From Bradyrhizobium iriomotense (GTDB lineage: Bacteria > Pseudomonadota > Alphaproteobacteria > Rhizobiales > Xanthobacteraceae): a stretch of 64,000 nucleotides of DNA. Shown here piece after piece: positions 16,990-24,503 of the stretch (positions within the stretch are counted from its first letter, which is position 1; every line of letters begins with the position of its first letter). The notes under the pieces were generated by a model. It did not search any database. It was not told where the DNA came from and worked only from the letters and a program-made list of their open reading frames with translations. The stretch spans positions 1 to 64,000 of the forward strand of contig NZ_JAFCLP010000008.1 of assembly GCF_018129405.1 (NCBI RefSeq), written 5' to 3'. The position numbers and the translations under genes were made by a program.

Positions 16990-17982
16990 ATGCCGCAGCC
17001 CAGGATCGCCTTTGTCGGATTTGGTGAGGCCGCGCGATGCTTTGCATCGCATCTTGCGGCGCAGACTGGTGCGACGATGGTCGCGTTCTGTCAGGGCAAG
17101 ACCAACGCGCCGCCCTACTCCGAGGCCTTTCGTGCGATGGCAGCCGGCTGTGGCGTCGTGCTGGTCGACCGGCTCGAGGACCTGTCGGACGCGGACGTGA
17201 TCTTTTCCGCCGTCGTCGTTGCCGTTGCGGCTGAAACGGGTGAGGCCATTTCCAGGATCGTCCGTCCCGGCTGCCTCGTCGTGGACATCAACGCCGCGAC
17301 CCCGCAGACGAAAAGGCGTGTCGCCGCAGCCGTGGAGGCCCGCGGCGGTCTGTTTGCGGATGCGAACCTGATGGGATCGGTCGACCTCTACGGTGCCGCG
17401 GTCACGCTCTACACGTCCGGCAGCGGCGCCGAGCGCTTCGCGGAGATATTCAAGCCGCTCGGCTTCCGCATCGAGGTCGCAGGCCCCGAAGCCGGAACGG
17501 CAGCTGCCGTGAAGATGCTGCGAAGCGTGGTGACCAAAGGCATGGAGGCGCTGCTGGTCGAGGCGCTGACCGCCGCAACGCTCGCCGGCGTGCGCGATGA
17601 AACCATGCGCGGGCTTTGCACGTCGATGGATGCCACCCCCTTCAGCAAATTCCTAGACATGTGCGTCCGCTCCGACGTGCTGCACGCCGAGCGCCGCGCG
17701 GTGGAGATGGATGGCGTAGCCGCAGGCTTGCGGGAATTAGGTTTCGATCCCCTGATGGCCACCGCCACGGCGGCGCGCTTGAAGGTTTCCGCCCAGCTAG
17801 GCCTGCGAGACGAATTTGCGCGACGGTCCAGCTATTCAGCCGACGAGGTGCTGGACCGATATGCGCATGCCGTAGCTGGCGGCTCGGTCGAGATCGGAGA
17901 GACTGTAGACAGGACGACGAGGTTCACTCCGCCAGCTGAAACCGCTCGAACCGATCGAGCTCCTCCTCGATCACGCGCTTGA
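16990..17982 (+). CDS. NAD(P)-dependent dehydrogenase with DUF1932 C-terminal domain
   Basis: This 330-residue oxidoreductase resembles the 6-phosphogluconate/3-hydroxyisobutyrate dehydrogenase superfamily. The N-terminal Rossmann fold begins RIAFVGFGEAARCF. The motif LVVDINAATPQTKRRV and a helical C-terminal part (VKMLRSVVTKGMEALLVEAL) fit the DUF1932 group. The substrate, probably a hydroxy acid or sugar acid, is unknown. ATG 16990 has AAGGAGG at 7-nt spacing. The gene is divergent from the LacI-type regulator and preceded by its operator. It overlaps the convergent YcaQ-type gene by 59 bp. Confidence 0.85.
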   Translation: MPQPRIAFVGFGEAARCFASHLAAQTGATMVAFCQGKTNAPPYSEAFRAMAAGCGVVLVDRLEDLSDADVIFSAVVVAVAAETGEAISRIVRPGCLVVDINAATPQTKRRVAAAVEARGGLFADANLMGSVDLYGAAVTLYTSGSGAERFAEIFKPLGFRIEVAGPEAGTAAAVKMLRSVVTKGMEALLVEALTAATLAGVRDETMRGLCTSMDATPFSKFLDMCVRSDVLHAERRAVEMDGVAAGLRELGFDPLMATATAARLKVSAQLGLRDEFARRSSYSADEVLDRYAHAVAGGSVEIGETVDRTTRFTPPAETARTDRAPPRSRA

Positions 17983-19087
17983 ACTCCTTACGCCCCGCCG
18001 TCTTCTTGCCCTGCCCGACCCAGGTCCATTTCTGCATCAGGAGCTTCTTCGCCTGCCGGTCGGTCTTGAGGTCGAGCGCGGCGACGATCTCGTCGCCGAC
18101 CAGCACCGGCAGCGCGAAATAGCCGAGCTTGCGCTTGGCCTTCGGCACGTAGGCCTCGAACAGATGGTTGTAGCCGAAGATGAGGTTGGTGCGCTTGCGC
18201 TGGATGATCAGGGGATCGAACGGCGAGAGGATGTGGACGAGATCGGGCGACACCTCGCCGTTCGCTTCCAGCGCCGGGGGCGGCGCCCAATGCTCCTGCC
18301 TGCCCGCGCCGTCGATCGCAACGGGCACGAGCTCGCCGCGGCGAACGCGCGCGGCGATCAGGCTGGCGACCGCCTTCTTGCTCGGCGCATCGAGGTGGCA
18401 GATCGAATCGAGGCTGACGACACCCTGTGAGCGCAGCGCGCGATCGAGCAGATAGGCCGTGATGTCCTTCGCGGAGGCCGGCTTCGGCAGCTTGTCCCAG
18501 CCGAAATGGCGCGTCATCAGCTCATAGGTCTTGAGCATGCCCTGGCGTTCGCTGATGGTTGCAACACCCGTGTAGAAGGCAAGCTGCAAGGCCCGCTTCG
18601 AGGGTTTGCGGCTCTGCCAGAGGTGCTCCTTCTCGGTGAGCACGTCGTCCTCGATGTCGCGGATCGTCAGCGGACCGGCGCGCAGCAGCCGCATCACCTT
18701 GCGCGTATCGGCAGGCTTGACCGAGGCGTACCATTTGTGCCCTTCGCGGCGGTGCTCGCGCATCGCAGGGAGGAAGAAGCGGAAGTCGCCGGCCGGCACA
18801 TAAGAGAGCGCATGGGTCCAGTATTCGAACACGCTTCTGTCGACGCTCTGGGCCTGGCGCAGATCGGCGCGGCGATAGGACGGGATGCGGCTGTACAGGA
18901 TGTGGTGGTGGCAGCGCTCGATGACGTTGATGGTGTCGATCTGCACATAGCCGAGATGGGAGACCGCATCGGCGACGGCCTGCGCACCCTCGCCGAACGG
19001 GATGCGCTGAACCAGCCGCTGGGCGTGCAGCCAGACCTGCCGGGCCTGTGTGGTGGTGAGGGGGAGAGGTTTGGGCGCGCGGGACAT
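17924..19087 (-). CDS. Winged-helix DNA glycosylase, YcaQ/AlkZ type
   Basis: This 387-residue protein is of the HTH_42 superfamily, which includes E. coli YcaQ (unhooks DNA interstrand crosslinks) and Streptomyces AlkZ. Family features: ARQVWLHAQRL at the start, LGYVQIDTINVIERCHHHIL with the QxD-type catalytic motif (Gln-Ile-Asp), FEYWTHALSYVP, and the C-terminal GYNHLFEAYVPKAKRKLGYF. The ATG at 19087 (MSRAPKPLPL) gives the usual length; the upstream frame extension is low-complexity shadow. No partner gene is evident. Confidence 0.86.
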   Translation of the reverse strand: MSRAPKPLPLTTTQARQVWLHAQRLVQRIPFGEGAQAVADAVSHLGYVQIDTINVIERCHHHILYSRIPSYRRADLRQAQSVDRSVFEYWTHALSYVPAGDFRFFLPAMREHRREGHKWYASVKPADTRKVMRLLRAGPLTIRDIEDDVLTEKEHLWQSRKPSKRALQLAFYTGVATISERQGMLKTYELMTRHFGWDKLPKPASAKDITAYLLDRALRSQGVVSLDSICHLDAPSKKAVASLIAARVRRGELVPVAIDGAGRQEHWAPPPALEANGEVSPDLVHILSPFDPLIIQRKRTNLIFGYNHLFEAYVPKAKRKLGYFALPVLVGDEIVAALDLKTDRQAKKLLMQKWTWVGQGKKTAGRKEFKRVIEEELDRFERFQLAE

Positions 19088-19215
19088 TGCAGGACACAAT
19101 GTAGCGGGATTCGCGCCGAGAGAAAGAACGGTGCAGAAAGAACGGGGCAAGCGAGCGGCCAGGGAAAACCGCGCTGCCATCTGCTGACAGCGCGGCCGGA
19201 TGGCGCGCGGCGCGC

Positions 19216-19470
19216 CTACTTCATCGACATCGCCTTCTGCGACTTCATGTAGTGCATGCAGGCGCTCTTCATCTTGCCGTTGCTCATGTCGGTGTTGGCC
19301 ATGGCCATTTCCTTGTTCGCCGCCATCTTGGCCGGCGTGTCGGGTGTGCCGCCCATCGTGGCTGCGGTCTTCATCATGTTGTCCTTGGTGCACGCCATCA
19401 TGGCGGCGGATGCCGGGGACAGCGAAAGAGTGAACGCGACAAAGGCTGCGGCCGTGAGCAAGATCTTCAT
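19216..19470 (-). CDS. Small secreted Met/Lys-rich protein, 84 aa
   Basis: I do not recognise a family. The N-terminal signal peptide (MKILLTAAAFVAFTLSLSPASA) is clear, with cleavage probably after ASA. The mature part of about 61 residues carries 14 methionines, many lysines and two cysteines (MACTKDN and KSACMHYM), arranged as short KM/AM/DM repeats. Methionine-rich periplasmic proteins often bind Cu(I)/Ag(I), but that role is inference. A strong GGAGGAG precedes the ATG at 9 nt. It is followed in the same direction by nothing closely linked. Confidence 0.75.
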   Translation of the reverse strand: MKILLTAAAFVAFTLSLSPASAAMMACTKDNMMKTAATMGGTPDTPAKMAANKEMAMANTDMSNGKMKSACMHYMKSQKAMSMK

Positions 19471-19591
19471 CGAAAAGTCTCCTCCGTAAAACGAAACCGG
19501 CGTCATGCCGGCCTTCGCAACTACGTATTCTCTCGCGCAGACGTTTCGCAGAGAAGACAATTTTCTTGCTGCAGTGCGAAGACAGACGCGG

Positions 19592-19837
19592 TCAGCGATT
19601 GTCCTTCGGCGCCCCGGAGCGGCCACCGAGGCTGCCTGTGGCGACGTCCGGCTCACACGACGCCTTGCCGCGTCCTTCCGCCTGGCAGCGATAGACGCTG
19701 CCGGTGAGACGGTCGACCAGCCACATGTTCTCGTCGGTCGGGGCTTCGAGGCCGACATAGCGCGAGGTGAGGCTCGTGATCAGCGTCGACAGCAGGATCG
19801 CCAGCGCGATCATCGCCGCGCCGATATAGATGGGCAT
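19592..19837 (-). CDS. Hypothetical single-pass membrane protein, 81 aa
   Basis: The product starts MPIYIGAAMIALAILLSTLITSL, a single hydrophobic anchor, followed by a short soluble tail with TDENMWLVDRLTGSVYRCQA and a conserved-looking pair of cysteines. No named family is recognised. The tail motif W-L-V-D-R-L-T-G-S-V-Y-R-C resembles small proteobacterial proteins of unknown function. The start at 19837 was chosen because the anchor begins there; its binding site is weak. The longer frame to 20092 covers non-coding sequence. Confidence 0.6.
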   Translation of the reverse strand: MPIYIGAAMIALAILLSTLITSLTSRYVGLEAPTDENMWLVDRLTGSVYRCQAEGRGKASCEPDVATGSLGGRSGAPKDNR

Positions 19838-20112
19838 GGAGCTCAGGGACACAGTCCGATCCGCACTGCGATGGAACTGGTAGTCACTCGGCCTCGGCAC
19901 TGGACGGAACTCGGCTCCCCTCGTCTGCGGTTGATGGCGAAGAATTTTGCTAGGCGCGCATCTGGCCGATTTCTTGTTCGCGAGCAGGCCGCGCGGCGAC
20001 GGCTTCGCGACGATCGGTGTGCGCAGGTTTCTGCAAGCGAACCGGCGCCTCATGGATCCCAGACACCCGCCGGCATCAGGCCGGACTTTCACCGACCAGC
20101 CTGACCGTGCTT

Positions 20113-20128
20113 CGTGATCTGAATCACG
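20113..20128. promoter_or_regulatory. CRP-like palindrome 1
   Basis: CGTGATCTGAATCACG has perfect CGTGA arms around six bases, the geometry of CRP-family sites (TGTGA-N6-TCACA). It lies about 250 bp upstream of the OmpA-domain gene, so it could act on that gene from a distance or on an unmapped transcript. Confidence 0.5.
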
Positions 20129-20284
20129 CCAGGGCTGGGGTGCCTCGAACCCGCGCGTGAGCGGACGCGACCCCTGCTGTTCAGCCGCCCGCGCCTACCC
20201 TCGGGGTCGCGAGCTTTCTGCCCGATCCCACACCCGAACCGCCGCAAAACGCGCTGGGATCGCCGCGGAGACGGCCATTCCCAA

Positions 20285-20300
20285 CGTGACGAAGATCACA
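20285..20300. promoter_or_regulatory. CRP-like palindrome 2
   Basis: CGTGACGAAGATCACA matches CRP-type geometry (CGTGA-N6-TCACA) with one arm mismatch. It lies 71 bp upstream of the OmpA-domain ATG, a position typical for an activator or repressor near the promoter. Confidence 0.5.
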
Positions 20301-20371
20301 CTTCGGTTTTTGAACCTCCCCTATGCTCGCAGCATCAAATCGCCATCAGGCGTTACAGCGAGGATACGACA

Positions 20372-21013
20372 ATGACCCGTTTTGATAGGTTTTTTGGACT
20401 GAAGGCGATCACTCTTACCGCGGCGCTGTCGATGACGGCGAGCTTTGCGCTGGCCGGCGACAACAATTTCTCCGCCAGCCAGATCGTGGACGCGCTGAAG
20501 CCGAAGCCGGTGACCCGCGGCCTGTCCGTCGGTCCGCAGGCCGATACGACCGCGCAAGCCAAGGAAGCGACGTTCCTGAACACGGTGCGCAACCGCTCGA
20601 CCCGGTCGCTCTCGATGGGCGAGCGCGAGCAGATCGCCGAGTTGGCTGCGACCAAGCCGAAGATCGATCTGGAGATCCAGTTCGACTACAACTCGGCCGA
20701 CATCGCCAGGACCTCGGTGCCGTCGGTGCAGGCGCTCGGCAAGGCGCTGTCCGACCCGGCGCTCAAGGGCTCGACCTTCGTGGTCGCCGGCCACACCGAC
20801 GCCATCGGCGGCGAGGAATACAACCAGGGGCTATCCGAACGGCGCGCCGACACCATCAAGAAGTACCTGGTGCAGAACTACGGCCTCAACGGCACCGATC
20901 TCGTCACCGTCGGCTACGGCAAGACCAAGCTGAAGGATACCGCCAACGGCGCCGACCCGATCAACCGCCGCGTCCAGGTCGTGAACATGGACACCAAGAC
21001 CGCGTCGAAATGA
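20372..21013 (+). CDS. OmpA-family peptidoglycan-binding outer-envelope protein
   Basis: This 213-residue exported protein has a signal peptide (MTRFDRFFGLKAITLTAALS...ASFALA), a short linker and a C-terminal OmpA domain from about residue 100. The domain shows IQFDYNSADI, AGHTDAIGGEEYNQGLSERRA and NRRVQVVN, the residues that bind diaminopimelate in peptidoglycan. It lacks the usual N-terminal beta-barrel, so it is probably periplasmic and tethers or senses the cell wall. Two CRP-like palindromes precede it. A hairpin at 21037-21063 separates it from the convergent glycosyltransferase. Confidence 0.88.
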   Translation: MTRFDRFFGLKAITLTAALSMTASFALAGDNNFSASQIVDALKPKPVTRGLSVGPQADTTAQAKEATFLNTVRNRSTRSLSMGEREQIAELAATKPKIDLEIQFDYNSADIARTSVPSVQALGKALSDPALKGSTFVVAGHTDAIGGEEYNQGLSERRADTIKKYLVQNYGLNGTDLVTVGYGKTKLKDTANGADPINRRVQVVNMDTKTASK

Positions 21014-21036
21014 TTTCGAACCGTCGCGCGATACAC

Positions 21037-21063
21037 GCCGCCTGCCGCACCCCGGCAGGCGGC
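21037..21063. terminator. Hairpin between convergent genes
   Basis: The perfect 11-bp stem GCCGCCTGCCG / CGGCAGGCGGC with a 5-nt loop lies between the stops of the OmpA-domain gene (21013) and the glycosyltransferase (21068). It has no T-tract on either side, so it is a terminator-like or mRNA-end structure rather than a canonical intrinsic terminator. Confidence 0.5.
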
Positions 21064-21067
21064 GATG

Positions 21068-22384
21068 TCATATCCAGCTCTGGAACAGCATCAGCCGATT
21101 GAAAGTCTGCATCGACGTGCCGATGAAGGCGGCCGAGACCGGCAGCATGACCGCAAAGCCGGCCGCGGCGACGCCGACATAGGCCCACAGCAGCCAGCGC
21201 GGCAGGCCGCCCCGGCGCAAGACGTAGACCAGTGCAAGGGAAGCTGCGGTCGCGGCCGGCAGGTAGTAGTAGATGAACCCCAGCGTGCGCGGCAGCAACG
21301 CCCAGGCAAGCCAGGGCCCGAAGTAAAACGCCGCAATCAGGAACGCATCCCATCGGCGCGTGACGACGAAATCACGCAGCACGACTGCGAGCGCCGCCAG
21401 CGCCAGCCACGCCACCAGCGGATTGCCGAGGAAGACGATCGCGGAGACGTTGTCCTCCGCCGTCTTGTCGAACAGGAACCACACCGGACGCGCGAGCAGT
21501 GGCCAGGACGGCCACGCGCTCATATAGGTGTGCCCGGCGATCGCAGTCGTGGTGTTGTCGGCGAAGATCCGGCGTTGCGCCTCGATCAGATCCGGCAGCG
21601 ACAATCCATAGAGCGGAATGAAGGCGACGAGATAGGTCATCGCCGGCAGCACGGCGAAGCAAAGCGCGACATGGAGCGCGCTGAAGTCCGGCCAGAGGTC
21701 GGGCCGATACCAATCGTCCGCCCTCGCGTCGGCGAACAATGTGTGCCAGCTCTGCATCAGGCGGATCACCGCGACAATGACGATGCAGACGCCGAGCGGA
21801 AACAGGCCGCTCCATTTGCAGGCTGCAGCAAGGCCGAACAGGCAGCCCGCCACCGCGAACAGTGCATGCGGCCGCTCTTTGCGAAAGCCATGCATGAAGG
21901 CCGCGGTCGCGAGCAGACCGAAGCCGAGCGCAAAGATGTCGAGCATCGCGATGCGGGCCTGCACGTAGAGCATCTGGTTGAAGGCCGCGATCAGCGCGGC
22001 GGCGATCGCCGGTCCCTGCGCAGCGAACAGCGCGAGGCCGCACAAATAGATCGCGACGATGGCGAGAGCGCCGAACAATGTGCCTGGATATCGCCAGCCC
22101 AGCGCGTTGTCACCGAAGGTCGCGATCGACGCCGCGATCAGCTCCTTGGCCAGCGGCGGATGCATCGGATTGAGCATCGGCTGCGACATCGCGGGCGCCA
22201 GCATCTGGCGCGCCGCCGGCACGTAATGCACCTCGTCGAAGACGAACTTCTCTGGCCTAGTGAGTCCGATCAGCAATGCCAGATGCGCGATCAGGAAAAT
22301 CGCGACAGCAATCACTGCGCTCCGCGACACCTTCGGAACCGCAGGCAATTCGAGCGTCTCTTGTGGGGCTGTTTTGCGTGGCAA
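21068..22384 (-). CDS. PMT-like (GT39-type) membrane glycosyltransferase
   Basis: This 438-residue multi-pass protein resembles the protein O-mannosyltransferase family, which transfers sugar from a polyprenyl-phosphate donor outside the cytoplasmic membrane. After TM1 it has FVFDEVHYVPAARQML, with the acidic pair in the first periplasmic loop, then HPPLAKELIAASIATFGDN and WRYPGTLFGALAIV, all family hallmarks. About ten hydrophobic helices follow, with aromatic loops (LGFIYYYLPA). The acceptor may be protein or lipid. It is divergent from a gene pair for a secreted FecR protein and a Ser/Pro-rich barrel protein. Confidence 0.82.
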   Translation of the reverse strand: MPRKTAPQETLELPAVPKVSRSAVIAVAIFLIAHLALLIGLTRPEKFVFDEVHYVPAARQMLAPAMSQPMLNPMHPPLAKELIAASIATFGDNALGWRYPGTLFGALAIVAIYLCGLALFAAQGPAIAAALIAAFNQMLYVQARIAMLDIFALGFGLLATAAFMHGFRKERPHALFAVAGCLFGLAAACKWSGLFPLGVCIVIVAVIRLMQSWHTLFADARADDWYRPDLWPDFSALHVALCFAVLPAMTYLVAFIPLYGLSLPDLIEAQRRIFADNTTTAIAGHTYMSAWPSWPLLARPVWFLFDKTAEDNVSAIVFLGNPLVAWLALAALAVVLRDFVVTRRWDAFLIAAFYFGPWLAWALLPRTLGFIYYYLPAATAASLALVYVLRRGGLPRWLLWAYVGVAAAGFAVMLPVSAAFIGTSMQTFNRLMLFQSWI

Positions 22385-22548
22385 ATTGGCTTCACCGCGG
22401 AGAAAAAAATATTGGCTCTCGTCATTGAACGCATTCTGCCGCAGCTGTCACTAAGCATGACGCACGTCCCGCGCCGCTTGTGATAATTCCGCCACATCGC
22501 AAGCATGCGCGATCCGGTACGATCAGGGACACATCGATCGGTTGCGAA

Positions 22549-23250
22549 ATGAATTTGCGTTTTTGGCTTTTCCCCACACTGCTCACGGCCGCTCTGTGCG
22601 CCGCGCCTTGCGCGCAGGCGCAGACACGCGTCGGCGAAGCCGTCGTGATCCAGAACGAGGTTGTGCGGGTGGCCGCGACCACGACGCCGATCAGCGTCGG
22701 CGACAGCATGTTGCGCGACGAGACCGTGCGCACCGGCGCCGACAGCGCGGCGCGCTTCGTCATGGCCGACAGCACCAATCTGTCGCTCGGCCCGAGCGCC
22801 ACGCTGAAGCTCGACCGCACCGTCTTCAACGACGAGCACAGCTATCGCGACGTCGCGATCCGGATGACGACGGGCGCATTCCGCTTCGTCACCGGACATT
22901 CCGAGAAGACCGCATACAAGATCACGACGCCGCTCGCGACCATTGGCGTGCGCGGCACCACGCTCGACATCCTCTCCCAACGCGGCCGCTCCGTCGTCGT
23001 GCTTCAGGACGGCGCCGCGAGCGTCTGCACGCTGAGCTTCCAATGCGTGCAGCTCACCCAGCCCGGCGACACAGCGATCATCACCTCGACCGGCGGCAAG
23101 GTCTCCATCACCAAGACCAACACGCCGCCCTGGACCTTCGCCGCCAACTGCGCCGCAAGCGCCGGGCTGTGCGCGGTCAACCAATACGCCGACGCCTCGC
23201 CGACCATCACGCCCGCCGTCCATGACGACGGCATGCTGTGCGGGCGCTGA
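22549..23250 (+). CDS. Secreted FecR-domain protein
   Basis: This 233-residue protein has a signal peptide (MNLRFWLFPTLL...APCAQAQ) followed by a FecR domain: DETVRTGADSAARFVMADST, LSLGPSATLKLD and the signature TTPLATIGVRGTTLDI. Unlike the classical anti-sigma factor FecR it has no membrane anchor and no cytoplasmic part, and no sigma factor gene is nearby, so it is probably a periplasmic structural or binding protein. The ATG at 22549 begins the signal peptide. The next gene starts 2 bp after its stop, indicating co-translation. Confidence 0.85.
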   Translation: MNLRFWLFPTLLTAALCAAPCAQAQTRVGEAVVIQNEVVRVAATTTPISVGDSMLRDETVRTGADSAARFVMADSTNLSLGPSATLKLDRTVFNDEHSYRDVAIRMTTGAFRFVTGHSEKTAYKITTPLATIGVRGTTLDILSQRGRSVVVLQDGAASVCTLSFQCVQLTQPGDTAIITSTGGKVSITKTNTPPWTFAANCAASAGLCAVNQYADASPTITPAVHDDGMLCGR

Positions 23251-23252
23251 CG

Positions 23253-24386
23253 ATGGTGACGCTCCACTTCGGACGGTTCATCCTTGCCGGCGTGCTGACC
23301 GCCGTAACTGCACTTGCCCTTGTCGCGCTGGACGTCCGCCCGGCTGCAGCCCAGGCGGCGTGCGAGTCCGAGTGCACAACCGGACCGACTCCCATACCGA
23401 CCTATTCTCCCTCACCTTCGCCCTCTCCGTCGCCGACCCCCTCTCCGTCACCATTGCCGAACCCGTATCCGTCGCCGAGCCCGACACCGACCGGCGCGGA
23501 TTCCAGCGGCAATTCGATCGGCGGCCTCGCGGACCAGCGCTTCAACCAGATGATCACCAATCGGGTGCTCGGCACGGTGCTGCTCGGCGTCAACGAGCAG
23601 GTCAATTGCAGCGACTGCATCAGCGCGTTCGGCTCGGCCGGCTCGTTCTCAGCCGGCATCCACGGCCGCAAGGAGCTGACCAACAATCTGTCGCTGCTCG
23701 CCGGCATCGCCTACACGCAATACAATGAGGGCGGCTACAAGATCACCAGCGCGCCCATCGGCGCCTTCGCGCTGCGCTATGACTTCACCGATTGGGGCTC
23801 CTCGCGCCCGTTCTTCGACGTCGGCACCATCCTGACGCCATGGGAGAAGGCGCGCTATACCCGCAGCTACGACACCAGCCTCGGCCCGGTCAGCGTCACG
23901 AGCTCGACCAACGCCTCGAACTACGCGGTCTACGGCCGTGCCGGCTGGATGAGCCGGGTATCACCGCGCGACGAGGTTGCGGCCTCGATCGAGGTCTGGC
24001 AGCTCTGGCAGCGCGTCTCCGGCTATACCGACAGTGCGGTGGCATTCAATCCGTTCGACGCCAGCATCGCGACCGGCACCGACCGCACCAGCCTCGTCAA
24101 GATCGGCGGCCAGTGGACGCATCTGTACGGCAGCAACATCGAGGCCAACATCAACGGCGGCTGGGTGCAGTCGTTCGCCAGCCATAGCGGCGTCGTCGCC
24201 ACGGTGACCGGCAACGGCACGGTGGTGCCGACTATGGGCAACCAGGGCTGGCTCGAATATGGCGGCCGCCTCGGCTTCCGCGTGCAGAAGGGCTGGATCG
24301 TCGACCTGTTCGCCAACGGCACGCTGGGCCCGCAGCCGGTCGGCAACACCATCCACGGCGGCGTGGGGCTACGGATTAATTATTAG
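23253..24386 (+). CDS. Outer-membrane beta-barrel protein with Pro/Ser/Thr-rich linker
   Basis: This 377-residue protein has a signal peptide ending near RPAAAQA, a low-complexity linker of about 35 residues made of Ser-Pro and Thr-Pro repeats (23385-23490), and a C-terminal domain of alternating strands ending GGVGLRINY, with the terminal aromatic residue needed for barrel assembly. It resembles autotransporter-type barrels, but the passenger is very short. Start ATG 23253 (MVTLHFGRF) lies 2 bp after the FecR stop; a GTG at 23238 is an alternative. It ends just before the split repeat C1. Confidence 0.8.
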   Translation: MVTLHFGRFILAGVLTAVTALALVALDVRPAAAQAACESECTTGPTPIPTYSPSPSPSPSPTPSPSPLPNPYPSPSPTPTGADSSGNSIGGLADQRFNQMITNRVLGTVLLGVNEQVNCSDCISAFGSAGSFSAGIHGRKELTNNLSLLAGIAYTQYNEGGYKITSAPIGAFALRYDFTDWGSSRPFFDVGTILTPWEKARYTRSYDTSLGPVSVTSSTNASNYAVYGRAGWMSRVSPRDEVAASIEVWQLWQRVSGYTDSAVAFNPFDASIATGTDRTSLVKIGGQWTHLYGSNIEANINGGWVQSFASHSGVVATVTGNGTVVPTMGNQGWLEYGGRLGFRVQKGWIVDLFANGTLGPQPVGNTIHGGVGLRINY

Positions 24387-24503
24387 CGGCGAAATCTCGC
24401 CTCAAATTCCGCTGTCATGCTCCGGCTTGACCGGGGCATCCAGTACGCCGCGGCCCATCGGTTTAATTACTGCCGTCTCGGAGTACTGGATCGCCCGGTC
24501 AAG

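Larger units (their letters stand above)
19838..20371. other. Long intergenic region with two CRP-like palindromes
   Basis: This 534-bp stretch lies between the divergent small membrane protein and the OmpA-domain gene. No gene is supported. It contains two CRP/FNR-type palindromes at 20113-20128 and 20285-20300. A short hairpin-like segment occurs near 20070-20085 (GCCGGCATCAGGCCGG). A small RNA cannot be excluded from sequence alone. Confidence 0.55.

Noticed and set aside
20070-20130. Possible small RNA with a hairpin in the region before the OmpA-domain gene
   Set aside because: There is no promoter or terminator pair that I can support; the palindrome at 20113 fits a protein-binding site better.
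23385-23490. Repetitive DNA that could suggest a short repeat array
   Set aside because: The periodicity comes from Ser-Pro/Thr-Pro codons in a translated linker; there are no spacers or palindromes, so it is not a CRISPR.
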